Below, piece after piece: positions 1 through 7,808 of a stretch of DNA of 34,767 nt (its first letter is position 1; each line of letters begins with the position of its first letter). Source of the DNA: Caryophanales bacterium UBA5026. GTDB lineage: Bacteria > Bacillota_I > Bacilli_A > RF39 > UBA660. Position numbers and translations under genes: made by a program. The notes under the pieces were generated by a model. That model ran no database searches. It was not told the DNA's origin and was given only the letters and a program-made list of their open reading frames with translations. The stretch lies in contig DICM01000036.1 of the NCBI GenBank assembly GCA_002416285.1, forward strand, positions 13,200 through 47,966. Direction: 5' to 3'.

Positions 1-1135
1 TATCAATCCAAGAACCATTATTCACTTGGAATTCATATTTGGCGATTCCTGATTCATTATCGACTCCATTTGCGATGACTTGAATACTCTTACTCGTCAC
101 CGTTCCAATTCCTACACTGACACTTGTTGGACTGGTTGGATCGACTTGACTAATCGTTAAGGTTGATGGACTTGCTTCATTGTATCCATCACTGGTAATC
201 GCTTCAATCGTTCCATTTGTTTCAAAGATGACTTCGGCACTTGTTCCACTGATCTTTCTTCTCTCGCCAACCGTTACGATTTCACCACTGATCTTTGCTA
301 TCCCACTATGAATAATGAGATAATTTTCTACCTGATTGGGATAGGTAATCGTTACGGTCTTACTCTTCGTCCATCCACTTTCGGCTATCGCATAGGTTGC
401 TGTTGGTAAGGTATCGGTTACAACTTCGATTACTTTTTCCGTTACTTTATCGATTCGATTGATTACCCGGACATGGATCTCATATTTCTTACTATACTTT
501 AGAGAATCAAACGTATATTCACTATTCTTACTAGTCTTCCAGTTTGCCTCATTCTCACAGTCAGCCACACAGTAAGCATAGCCACTAATTCCCGTATCAT
601 CACTCGCCGTAGCCAAAACCGTTATCTTTCTCGTTGTCTTCTCTTTGATGGATAAAGAAAGACTGGCATATAGATCGGTTTCTCCAGTACAGTCTCCTTT
701 TCTTACGATGAGGTCATTTCTAGGACCTGAAGCACAATAGTTTCCATCGGTGAAATCCTTTAGGACATATTCTGCATCTTTATTTTGAAAGACTAATCCT
801 GTTACTTTCTCTTTATTCTTAATTTCTAGTATTTTTACATCTGATCCATTTGGATCAATTAAATTATCATTACTAACATAGATATCGGCGGCATCTAGTA
901 CATTTTTCGCACTTGTAACAAAACCACCTTTTTTGGCTTGTTCAATCTGACTTAACACGATTGGGGTTGTAATTAAAGCAATTACTGATAATATTACGAT
1001 TACAGCTAGTAATTCTACTAATGTAAAACCAGAAAAAGATTGACTATTATCTCGATCAATCTTTTTCTTCCTTTTTTTGTTAAAATCTAAGCAAGTAATA
1101 CTTCTTTCATTACAAAATTGTTTTCTGTAAGACAT
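1..1135 (-). CDS. Prepilin-type surface protein with Ig-like repeats (3' end outside window)
   Basis: The reading frame opens at the ATG at 1135, behind AGGTGAT, and stays open to the left edge, giving about 378 codons. After a long basic leader of about 36 residues comes a type III (prepilin) signal, G36/FTLVE with Glu at +5. A hydrophobic stretch of about 20 residues follows, then IEQAKK, typical of pseudopilins. Prepilin peptidase would cut after Gly36. The rest is beta-rich, with Cys pairs and Ig-like or chitobiase-C-like motifs such as KYEFQVNNGSW, as in repetitive surface proteins. By inference it is exposed on the cell surface. No pilus assembly genes lie in the window, so its exporter is unknown. 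It has its own sigma-A-type promoter. A 36-residue leader is long for this family, so a later start is possible. Confidence 0.8.
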   Translation of the reverse strand, partial: MSYRKQFCNERSITCLDFNKKRKKKIDRDNSQSFSGFTLVELLAVIVILSVIALITTPIVLSQIEQAKKGGFVTSAKNVLDAADIYVSNDNLIDPNGSDVKILEIKNKEKVTGLVFQNKDAEYVLKDFTDGNYCASGPRNDLIVRKGDCTGETDLYASLSLSIKEKTTRKITVLATASDDTGISGYAYCVADCENEANWKTSKNSEYTFDSLKYSKKYEIHVRVINRIDKVTEKVIEVVTDTLPTATYAIAESGWTKSKTVTITYPNQVENYLIIHSGIAKISGEIVTVGERRKISGTSAEVIFETNGTIEAITSDGYNEASPSTLTISQVDPTSPTSVSVGIGTVTSKSIQVIANGVDNESGIAKYEFQVNNGSWID

Positions 1136-1160
1136 ACTATCACCTAGTTTCTATATTTCT

Positions 1161-1190
1161 AGTTTACCGTATTTTGTAGATTATTGTCAA
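1161..1190 (-). promoter_or_regulatory. Sigma-A-type promoter of the left-edge prepilin gene
   Basis: On the minus strand TTGACA (1185-1190) and TAAACT (1161-1166) are separated by 18 bp. They lie about 25 bp upstream of the ATG at 1135. The same hexamers and spacing occur upstream of rpsP. Confidence 0.6.
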
Positions 1191-1198
1191 GGATATCA

Positions 1199-2044
1199 CT
1201 ATTTTAAGAAAATATCATTGGCTTTCACCAGTCTTTTCTCATCTATCTCTATCATGGTTATTTCTGGATCAAAGAAACGATTCAACTTATGAAAGAGTTT
1301 GGGTGCTGTTTCAGACAACTTAATAATTCCTCCTGAAATTACGAGTGTGATTGTTTTCTCTTTCATTTCTTTTTTTATAATACCTCTTGCATATTTTATA
1401 AAAAATGTTTTTTGTGGACTGACAATTCCCATATTGTCAGAAACAATTTTATTTAAAAAATATGGTGTTAATCCCCTATGCATATGACCTGATAATATCA
1501 AATCAGATTTTATCAATAATCTGTTTTGATTTAAAACGGATTCCTGTAAGCATTGTTGTGGGGAGTGCATTAGTAAAACGCGATACCCTTCCCCTCTCCA
1601 ATCAGATTCAGGTAATATCAGACTGTTCTTTTCCTTTTCTTTATAGTGTTTAAATGGTATCGTTAATCCATAAAAAGAAATATCTGTGTTTGGAACATAT
1701 TCTTCATTATCTAGAAAATGAACTCCTGCAATATCATTTAAACTTTTAAACCATTCTCTGTGATATCGCTCTTCATAATTTCTTCCGTTATATACTGATA
1801 CATCATGGTTTCCAAGACTAATAATAACTGGAGCAATCTCACTATATTTATTCAACCAATATTTTAATTCATTTTGATAAGTTTCTTTTTCTATTACAGT
1901 AGCCTGATCAATCATATCTCCTGTGATACAAATATAATCAGGTTTTATATCTTTTAAATTATTATAGATTGTATAAAATAATTTTCTTGGAAATATCCTT
2001 GAAAAATGAATATCTGATAGATGGGCTAGTTTAAACTTCTTCAT
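1199..2044 (-). CDS. Calcineurin-like metallophosphoesterase
   Basis: A 281-residue protein with the full metal-binding set of calcineurin-like phosphoesterases: LSDIHF (Asp11, His13), GDMID (Asp43), GNHD near residue 79, and GHMHRG near residue 187. These ligands normally hold two metal ions and hydrolyse a phosphoester. The length and order resemble the YkuE/YaeI group of membrane-associated phosphoesterases, but I see no N-terminal membrane segment, so it is probably cytoplasmic. The substrate cannot be told from the sequence. Its stop lies about 60 bp upstream of the prepilin start, and it follows the terminator of the coiled-coil gene upstream, so it may be transcribed alone. Confidence 0.85.
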   Translation of the reverse strand: MKKFKLAHLSDIHFSRIFPRKLFYTIYNNLKDIKPDYICITGDMIDQATVIEKETYQNELKYWLNKYSEIAPVIISLGNHDVSVYNGRNYEERYHREWFKSLNDIAGVHFLDNEEYVPNTDISFYGLTIPFKHYKEKEKNSLILPESDWRGEGYRVLLMHSPQQCLQESVLNQNRLLIKSDLILSGHMHRGLTPYFLNKIVSDNMGIVSPQKTFFIKYARGIIKKEMKEKTITLVISGGIIKLSETAPKLFHKLNRFFDPEITMIEIDEKRLVKANDIFLK

Positions 2045-2056
2045 ATTCCTCCTTAT

Positions 2057-2080
2057 AAAAAACCAGGGAAGTCCCTGATT
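2057..2080 (-). terminator. Intrinsic terminator after the coiled-coil gene
   Basis: CAGGGA and TCCCTG arms with a two-base loop are followed on the minus strand by six T. The hairpin overlaps the stop of the gene ending at 2079. Confidence 0.7.
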
Positions 2081-2867
2081 ATTCTATATTAAAACGATCA
2101 ATTCCGACAGTGAAATCACCAACTAATTGATTAAATTTCATTAAACTGTTTGCTAGTTCTTCTTTGTCAACAAGATATTGAGCTCGGTCTTCTTCAAGTT
2201 TTTGCTTTTCTTCTTCTATTTTTTTCCAGCTCTCTTGAAGTTCTAGTTCACGTTCTTTTAATTTATCCTTTTCTTCGGCTAACCAAGCTTCATGCTCTTT
2301 TTTCATACTTTCAAATTCTTCCATTTCACTTTGTTTCCGTTTCTCAAATTTTTCCTTTTCACGTTCTAAGACTGTTTCCGACAATTTTAGCTGATTACGA
2401 TCTTGTTCTAATCGATCTTTTTGATCATTTAAATCGGCAAGAGCCTCTTCTTTATATTCGTTGATTAATTTGATATTTTCTTGGCGCTTTTGTTCCTGCA
2501 GGGCTTCAGCTTGCTTTAATCTTAAAAACTGATCTTCTAAGGATTTCTTCATTTCAATGTTTTTATTAAAAATGATTGTAGCTTCTTTGACATTATCCGA
2601 TGCAGAATCAAAGATATCCTTTAATTGACGCATGGTCATCTTTTTAGATTCCTCTTGATCTGCATACTTTATCAAAGGAGAATCGTCATGTAGCAAATCA
2701 AATCCCGTTTCTTGCGGTTCTTCTTGTTCAGAACGTTGTTCCATTTCTTCTAATTTACGATTTAATGCTTCAGACTCATCAATTTCACTAACAACTTCCA
2801 TAGGTCCTTCTTCCCAACTCTTTTGTGGTTCATCCCAAGATATGGAATTATCCTTCTTTGATTTCAT
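2079..2867 (-). CDS. Coiled-coil protein downstream of sigH
   Basis: A 262-residue, highly charged protein. After an acidic, low-complexity first ~80 residues it is almost entirely a Glu/Lys/Gln-rich heptad coiled coil (about residues 90-240), ending in a short less charged tail. I chose the ATG at 2867 (MKSKKDN). An upstream ATG at 2954 would add a 29-residue, odd FFFLIM-containing leader and overlap sigH. The 2867 start follows a purine-rich stretch ending GAGTGTGATGAT. There is no signal peptide, so it is probably cytoplasmic and structural. It lies 67 bp after sigH and ends at a terminator, so it is likely the last gene of the rlmB-sigH transcript. I do not recognise the family. Confidence 0.7.
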   Translation of the reverse strand: MKSKKDNSISWDEPQKSWEEGPMEVVSEIDESEALNRKLEEMEQRSEQEEPQETGFDLLHDDSPLIKYADQEESKKMTMRQLKDIFDSASDNVKEATIIFNKNIEMKKSLEDQFLRLKQAEALQEQKRQENIKLINEYKEEALADLNDQKDRLEQDRNQLKLSETVLEREKEKFEKRKQSEMEEFESMKKEHEAWLAEEKDKLKERELELQESWKKIEEEKQKLEEDRAQYLVDKEELANSLMKFNQLVGDFTVGIDRFNIE

Positions 2868-2934
2868 ATCATCACACTCTCTTTTTATTCTTCTATAGTA
2901 GTATAACATAATTAGAAAAAAAAAGGAATATTTT

Positions 2935-3543
2935 TTATTCCTTCTCTTGAACAACTGTTTTTAGTTTATTTCGTATTCTTTGCAAAGCATTATCAATATT
3001 CTTTGGTTCTCGATCTAAAATGGAAGCAATTTCCTTATAATTGAAACCATTTAACTTCAGTTCAAATACTTGTCCTTCTAAAGTAGTCAAGCGACTATGC
3101 ATTTTAAATAATAAGTTATTTGTTGTTTCAATGCTCAATAATTTATTTTCAGGATTATCCTCTTGATTTGATAAAATATCAATTAAGGATAATGAATCAT
3201 CCTCCCCTTCTAAGGACAGCGATTCATTTAAGATACGATGTTTTTGTCTTTTCCCTGCAGTAATGGCACTGAGCATTCTTTTTTCAATACTTGCTTTCGC
3301 ATAAGTATAAAACAAGGTATCTTGGCTTTGATCGTATTGTTCAATTGCATTTAAAAAACCTAATCTTCCCTCTTGAATTAAATCATTTCGATCTAAGCCA
3401 ATATTACTTAATGAAATATCAAACTTCTTTGCTCTCGATAAAATAAGTGGTTCATATTTTTGATATAAGATATTAATCGAATCTTCATTCTTTTCTTTCG
3501 CATAACTTAATAATTCGTAATCATTATAATCACGGTAATTCAT
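2935..3543 (-). CDS. sigH: RNA polymerase sigma factor, SigH-like
   Basis: A 202-residue sigma-70 family factor. Region 2 is seen at about residues 20-100 (DRNDLIQEGRLGFLNAI, then the KRQKH segment) and a region 4 helix-turn-helix at about residues 150-197. The last part, KNIDNALQRIRNKL, closely matches Bacillus SigH (from memory, KSIDNALQRVKRKL). SigH directs transition-phase and early sporulation or competence genes. The gene starts 8 bp after rlmB; in Bacillus the order is mrnC-rlmB-yacP-sigH, so the neighbourhood supports the call (yacP is missing here). With cotE in the same window it fits a spore former. A SigH-like factor with another role (for example competence only) cannot be excluded. 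Confidence 0.88.
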   Translation of the reverse strand: MNYRDYNDYELLSYAKEKNEDSINILYQKYEPLILSRAKKFDISLSNIGLDRNDLIQEGRLGFLNAIEQYDQSQDTLFYTYAKASIEKRMLSAITAGKRQKHRILNESLSLEGEDDSLSLIDILSNQEDNPENKLLSIETTNNLLFKMHSRLTTLEGQVFELKLNGFNYKEIASILDREPKNIDNALQRIRNKLKTVVQEKE

Positions 3544-3551
3544 TTACGTCC

Positions 3552-4247
3552 CTACTTTCTAGTGCGTAATGCTCCATAAATCATAATCCCAGCAGCAACA
3601 CTGGCATTTAAACTGTTGGTTGTCCCATTCATTGGAATACTGGCAATAAAGTCACATTTTTCAGAAACGATACGACTCATTCCTTTTCCTTCATTACCAA
3701 TTACAATGGCAATCTTTCCACGATAATCAATTTCATCATAAGGTGTACCATCCATATCTGTTCCAACTATCCAAAAACCATTCTTTTTAAGTTCCTCCAT
3801 TGTTCTAGAAAGATTTGTCACCTGAGCAATTTTAACATGTTCTAAAGCTCCAGTACTTACTTTCATAACAGTAGAATTTACCTCTACACTACGATCTTTT
3901 GGAATAATGATACCATCTAATCCGGCTGCTTCTACAGTTCTTACAATAGCACCCAAATTATGTGGATCTTCTAAATGATCTAAAATCATAATTAATGCAT
4001 TTTCCTTATTTAAAAAATCATCAATAGAAGCATAAACAAATTCTGGAACAGTTACAATTATACCTTGATGATTTCCACTTACAAGTTCATCTAATTGTCT
4101 TTTTGTTTTCCTTAAGATTGGAATATTATCTTCTTCTAATGCAGTTATAATAGATTGAACATTAAAATTCTCATAAATATAAGCTTTTCCTATTTTTTTA
4201 TGAGTTTTAATTGCCTCTTCCACAACATTCTTTCCATATATATACAT
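3552..4247 (-). CDS. rlmB: 23S rRNA 2'-O-ribose methyltransferase RlmB (SpoU/TrmH family)
   Basis: A 231-residue SPOUT enzyme. The N-terminal substrate-binding domain (about 1-75, YIYGKNVVEEAI) precedes a knotted methyltransferase domain with DHLEDPHNLGAIVRT, IGNEGKGM and the C-terminal SLNASVAAGIMIYG motif, which binds S-adenosylmethionine. RlmB methylates G2251 of 23S rRNA in E. coli; the closest Bacillus relative is YacO. I place the start at the ATG at 4247, behind GGGTGAG; the longer form would need a TTG at 4259 lying over that ribosome-binding site. It is followed directly by sigH. Upstream, two plus-strand genes separate it from mrnC. Confidence 0.92.
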   Translation of the reverse strand: MYIYGKNVVEEAIKTHKKIGKAYIYENFNVQSIITALEEDNIPILRKTKRQLDELVSGNHQGIIVTVPEFVYASIDDFLNKENALIMILDHLEDPHNLGAIVRTVEAAGLDGIIIPKDRSVEVNSTVMKVSTGALEHVKIAQVTNLSRTMEELKKNGFWIVGTDMDGTPYDEIDYRGKIAIVIGNEGKGMSRIVSEKCDFIASIPMNGTTNSLNASVAAGIMIYGALRTRK

Positions 4248-4269
4248 ACTCTCACCCAATTCTGTTCAT

Positions 4270-4325
4270 ATTATACACGGTATAATAGAAAAATACTAGT
4301 GCAATAGTTTGGGATTTGCTATAAT
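4270..4325. promoter_or_regulatory. Back-to-back promoter region between rlmB and the HExxH gene
   Basis: ATTATACACGGTATAAT (4270-4286) is an inverted repeat giving a TATAAT -10 box on each strand. The minus one serves rlmB, starting at 4247. A second plus-strand box with an extended -10, TGCTATAAT (4317-4325), lies 20 bp before the ATG at 4345. Clear -35 hexamers are not visible. Confidence 0.45.
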
Positions 4326-4344
4326 AAATTTGGGAAGTGATAAG

Positions 4345-4854
4345 ATGAATACAAAGATTCGAATTGGTGTAATTACAATTTTCGATAATAAATTTGTCGT
4401 ATTTTTAAATAAAGAAAACTTAAAAAAAGAAATTATGAAAATAAAACCAGATGAACCAGAGGAAGTTCTAATTCCTCCTACCATTCGAGAGTTATTTTAT
4501 TTTGAAGAAAAATATAATAAGCCAATTACTACATTTTATAATGATGATCCTGAAGAGAAAGAAAAAAAGAAACGTTTTATTCTAGGCAATGGTAATATAT
4601 CAAGCAAGACAAATCAGAATGGCAAATTAACAAAGGAACAAATTATAAAAGCAGCAACCAAAGGAATTATCAGAGGTTTACTTATTTCATTTACAACAAG
4701 TTATTTAACAAGTCATATACTTAACAGAAATAGTTCATATGATAACAAGGATTTTACCTTTAAAGGTTACTATGCGGAATTATCATCAGATACAATGGAA
4801 AAAAAAACGGGGTATTCCTTTCTTAAATTCTTTTACATACGATTATACCAATGA
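4345..4854 (+). CDS. 5' part of a frameshifted membrane protein with HExxH
   Basis: This frame starts at the ATG at 4345 (MNTKIRIGV), behind GGGAAGTG, and ends at 4854. It encodes a basic N-terminal domain of about 100 residues with the acidic stretch DDPEEKEKKK. A likely membrane segment follows near residues 111-131 (GLLISFTTSYLTSHIL). Useful coding probably stops at the A9 run (4799-4807): after it this frame gives a short tail, while the +1 frame continues smoothly into the HExxH protein. With eight A instead of nine, 4345-6241 would be one protein of about 631 residues. It is therefore best read as the first part of one gene, broken by a frameshift, sequencing error or variable homopolymer. 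The N-terminal domain is not recognised. Confidence 0.65.
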   Translation: MNTKIRIGVITIFDNKFVVFLNKENLKKEIMKIKPDEPEEVLIPPTIRELFYFEEKYNKPITTFYNDDPEEKEKKKRFILGNGNISSKTNQNGKLTKEQIIKAATKGIIRGLLISFTTSYLTSHILNRNSSYDNKDFTFKGYYAELSSDTMEKKTGYSFLKFFYIRLYQ

Positions 4855-6241
4855 CTCAATATCATCTCTTTTGGATGAAAACAATTTTACGTCAGAAAAT
4901 CTAGAAAACATTTTAAAACAAAATCAAAATTTAAGTGAGACTGAGAAAAATTTCATTCGAAATCATGTTCACAAGATTGAAGAATATGACGCTAGTTTCG
5001 ATTTTAGAATATATTTTGAAAATTTAAAAGAGCTAAAAATCAAAAGTATTGATAGTTCTAGAATGAATCAAATCACAACAAATGTAGAAGCATTGGGAAC
5101 TTTTGAGTATAAAGACAAAACAATTTATTTGCTAGACTCTATTGATGAAGAGAAAAGAGATGGAGTATTAAGTCATGAACTTCTACATATGAGTAATATC
5201 TATTATGAAGATTCCATAAATACCACAACCCAGAAATTATTTACCTTAGAACAAGGTTTTGGAATAGGATTATTAGAATGCTTAAACAGTAACTACAATG
5301 AAAAGATTGGTTATGATGATTATGGTTATGATGTCAGTAAACAATGGGCAGATTTGTTATGTAATATTATAGGAGAACAGGAATTATTTGATATTTATCA
5401 AGAACAAAATATTAAACAATTGTACCAAAAACTAGTAGCCATTGATCCTGATGAAGATAAAGCGTTGAAACTCATAGGACTATTTGATATTATTGTTAGA
5501 GGTGATGTTATAAGCACTCAGAATTTAAAAGAAGTTAGGAGTTTGCTTTATAATTATTATAAACAATCCTATAAAACTAAATTATCAGATGATAAAGATA
5601 TTTGTCATTTTCAAAAGTATCAATCAGAAGCATTTAAATTTCAAAACAGTTTAAATTATGCGAATGCAATTACAGATAACTATGGTGGATTAATGGAAGA
5701 TGTCACCTTAGGAGACAATAAGTTTGTGACAGAAGATTTATCCGAATTTATTTATCAATGGGCATCCACCTTAGGTGAGTCATATCCTGAACTATATCAA
5801 GAAGACTTTAAATTTAATATCCAACAATATTTAAACGGCAACTTTCCAAATGGAGCCACTACAGATTATATATTTATTTCACAAAATTGGATTAACGGAA
5901 GACAAAAAAACAACTCTGAAAACTTTACTTTTAGTTTTGAAAATATAGAAAATCTTTATCTTGTGTATGGTAAAAATCCAGAGATACAAGAGATGGTTTG
6001 TGTTCTAACACAAGAAGCACCAGTCGGTGAGCTATTTGTTCCATCAATTATAGAAGGAACAGTCTGTCTTGATGTTCCAAATATACCAACTGCACTTCAT
6101 ATTGAGAAAGTAGTTCCATTAAAAACATTAGCCTTGCAACATAATATGGATCTACAGTATGGAACAATCATTGATTCGAAACAATTAATTGATTACTTTC
6201 TTAATAATGACTACACAAATGAAAATCATAGATCAAAATAA
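4739..6241 (+). CDS. 3' part of the frameshifted gene: protein with zinc-protease-like HExxH motif
   Basis: The open frame runs from 4739, but true coding probably joins at the A9 run near 4807, so the ATG at 4739 is unlikely to be a natural start. The encoded part has a helical stretch, then SHELLHMS (HELLH at 5174-5188), an HExxH motif as in zinc metallopeptidases. It lies directly after a beta-rich segment (EYKDKTIYLLDSID), as usual for that fold. A likely third ligand cannot be assigned. A long C-terminal part follows with no recognised domain. If joined to the upstream frame, the HExxH domain would sit behind a single membrane segment. Catalysis is inference from the motif. A perfect hairpin follows the stop. 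Confidence 0.7.
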   Translation: MITRILPLKVTMRNYHQIQWKKKRGIPFLNSFTYDYTNDSISSLLDENNFTSENLENILKQNQNLSETEKNFIRNHVHKIEEYDASFDFRIYFENLKELKIKSIDSSRMNQITTNVEALGTFEYKDKTIYLLDSIDEEKRDGVLSHELLHMSNIYYEDSINTTTQKLFTLEQGFGIGLLECLNSNYNEKIGYDDYGYDVSKQWADLLCNIIGEQELFDIYQEQNIKQLYQKLVAIDPDEDKALKLIGLFDIIVRGDVISTQNLKEVRSLLYNYYKQSYKTKLSDDKDICHFQKYQSEAFKFQNSLNYANAITDNYGGLMEDVTLGDNKFVTEDLSEFIYQWASTLGESYPELYQEDFKFNIQQYLNGNFPNGATTDYIFISQNWINGRQKNNSENFTFSFENIENLYLVYGKNPEIQEMVCVLTQEAPVGELFVPSIIEGTVCLDVPNIPTALHIEKVVPLKTLALQHNMDLQYGTIIDSKQLIDYFLNNDYTNENHRSK

Positions 6242-6265
6242 AGATTCAGTTTAAACTGAATCTTT
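6240..6265 (+). terminator. Hairpin after the HExxH gene
   Basis: A perfect 26-bp palindrome (arms AAAGATTCAG and CTGAATCTTT around TTTAAA) overlaps the stop codon and is followed by an AT-rich stretch. It looks like a weak intrinsic terminator, as the T tract is poor. Confidence 0.55.
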
Positions 6266-6302
6266 ATTATAGAACATGTTATAATAAAATTGGTGAATAT
6301 AT

Positions 6303-7373
6303 ATGAAAATAGGTAATATTTATAATTTAGATGGACAGTTTTTCGTAGTTCTTGATTTTGATTACATTGGAGAGGTTTATAAAATCACATTTAAATTTCT
6401 CTTTTCAGGTGAAACTAGAACAGAGATGTTCAACGAAGAATCATTACAACAATTACAACCATTAAATCTTACTTTCAAGCGTGAAACAAAGTATCATTAT
6501 AAATTCGATTATAATGGAATTGAATATGAATTCATAAAGGAAAATGTAAATGACATTATCACCTATTTAAAGACAGATAAATGGCCTAATAAGAAATGTA
6601 AACCAGTGTATATAGATATTTATCCGGATAATATTAAACCAGGAACTATCATTCATTTGTTTTGCCAAGATTCAAAAAACATTTATTATTCTTTAGATAA
6701 TTCAGAATTTCAGTTATACACAAATGGAGTTACAATTACAAAGAACTGTGTAGTAAGAGCTTATGCTACTAAAGTTGGATGCGATGATAGTGATGTTTCT
6801 TCATTCTATTTTCAATTATATAATCGAACTATTAAAATTTACTTTAGCCCTTCTAGACAAATTAATAATAAGGGAATAATCCCAGAAATATATCCTAGTG
6901 AAATGGAGATAATGAATCAACTTTCAAAAAAAATTATAAATAATCTTAACAATAAAGATGTAATTTGTTATCAAAATAATCCTGATTTATTTATAAAAGA
7001 TTGGCTAGCTGACGGAAAAGAAAAAAACATTGATTTCCACTTTGCAATCCACTCTAATGCTTCTTCACAGCACAATAAAAAAGGCATAGAAACTTGGATA
7101 CATCTACCTGGTGCCAAAACCTATTCTCTAGCTAATATGATATATAATCATCTATATTCTATTTATTATGATAATTTAAATTTAATAACCGATCGTGGTG
7201 TTAAATTTGCGAATGGGAAAATGATGGAATGTAATGATAATTATGTTGATTTTGGTATTCTTTTAGAAACAGCTTATCATGATAATATCGACGATACAAA
7301 ATGGATGGTTAATAATTTGAGTATGATAGCAAATAACATTGCTAATTCACTTATTCAATATTTCCAATTATAA
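6303..7373 (+). CDS. N-acetylmuramoyl-L-alanine amidase-like protein with chitobiase-C-like domain
   Basis: A 356-residue protein in three parts. Residues 1-100 form an unrecognised beta-rich domain. Residues about 104-168 resemble the chitobiase/hexosaminidase C-terminal module (IYYSLDNSEFQLY, then VVRAYATKVG). Residues 177-356 resemble an Amidase_3 catalytic domain: IKIYFSPSRQ, Glu200, AIHSNAS (His250), GIETW, RGVK, and ILLETAYHDN (Glu322). Such enzymes cut the bond between muramic acid and the stem peptide. The usual first zinc ligand (His of the DPGHGG motif) is replaced by SPSRQ, while the second and third ligands and catalytic Glu appear kept. I recall clostridial amidase relatives with a similar SPS motif, so it may still be active. 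No signal peptide is seen. A shared hairpin ends the gene. Confidence 0.72.
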   Translation: MKIGNIYNLDGQFFVVLDFDYIGEVYKITFKFLFSGETRTEMFNEESLQQLQPLNLTFKRETKYHYKFDYNGIEYEFIKENVNDIITYLKTDKWPNKKCKPVYIDIYPDNIKPGTIIHLFCQDSKNIYYSLDNSEFQLYTNGVTITKNCVVRAYATKVGCDDSDVSSFYFQLYNRTIKIYFSPSRQINNKGIIPEIYPSEMEIMNQLSKKIINNLNNKDVICYQNNPDLFIKDWLADGKEKNIDFHFAIHSNASSQHNKKGIETWIHLPGAKTYSLANMIYNHLYSIYYDNLNLITDRGVKFANGKMMECNDNYVDFGILLETAYHDNIDDTKWMVNNLSMIANNIANSLIQYFQL

Positions 7374-7400
7374 AAGTATGAACTTACCATTCATACTTTT
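7372..7400. terminator. Bidirectional terminator between the amidase and mrnC
   Basis: AAAAGTATGAA (7372-7382) pairs with TTCATACTTTT (7390-7400) around a 7-base loop, with T runs on both strands. It lies between converging genes and overlaps the mrnC stop. Confidence 0.75.
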
Positions 7401-7746
7401 TTACTTGTTCCATAAATGCTTTCATTCTATCTTTATTTTCTAAAAACCAGTGTCCAATAACAGCTTCTAGACCTGTTGCTAATTTATAAGTGATAATATC
7501 AGTATTTTTAGGACTCTTATGACTTTTATGATTCCTAGCCCGATAAAAGATAGCTATTTCTTCTTCTGTGAAGAAATTTTCTTCTATCAGTTTTGTTACA
7601 ATTTTTGCTTGACTTTTCGCACTAACATATTTAATGGCATTTTTTTGTAAATCATTTACTTTTACCATTCCTTGTGCAATTAAAAACTCCCTAATATGTA
7701 ATTCGAAATATGCATCACCTAAATATGCAAGTGTTAAAACATTCAT
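7384..7746 (-). CDS. mrnC: Mini-ribonuclease III (23S rRNA maturation)
   Basis: A 120-residue protein made of a single RNase III catalytic domain without a double-stranded RNA-binding domain. AYLGDAYFELHIREFL carries the acidic signature, and YRARNHKSHKSPKNTD and LATGLEAVIGHWFL match Mini-III. In Bacillus the enzyme removes both ends of the 23S rRNA precursor as a dimer. Length and start (MNVLTLAYLGDA) fit the family. In Bacillus mrnC precedes rlmB; here the next minus-strand gene is also rlmB, but two opposite-strand genes lie between. rbgA, another 50S assembly factor, is 62 bp upstream on the same strand. Confidence 0.93.
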   Translation of the reverse strand: MNVLTLAYLGDAYFELHIREFLIAQGMVKVNDLQKNAIKYVSAKSQAKIVTKLIEENFFTEEEIAIFYRARNHKSHKSPKNTDIITYKLATGLEAVIGHWFLENKDRMKAFMEQVKKYEW

Positions 7747-7808
7747 AACATCATTCCTTCGTTTATTAATGATAACATTATTTTCTATATTTGAAAAGAA
7801 AAAGAAGA

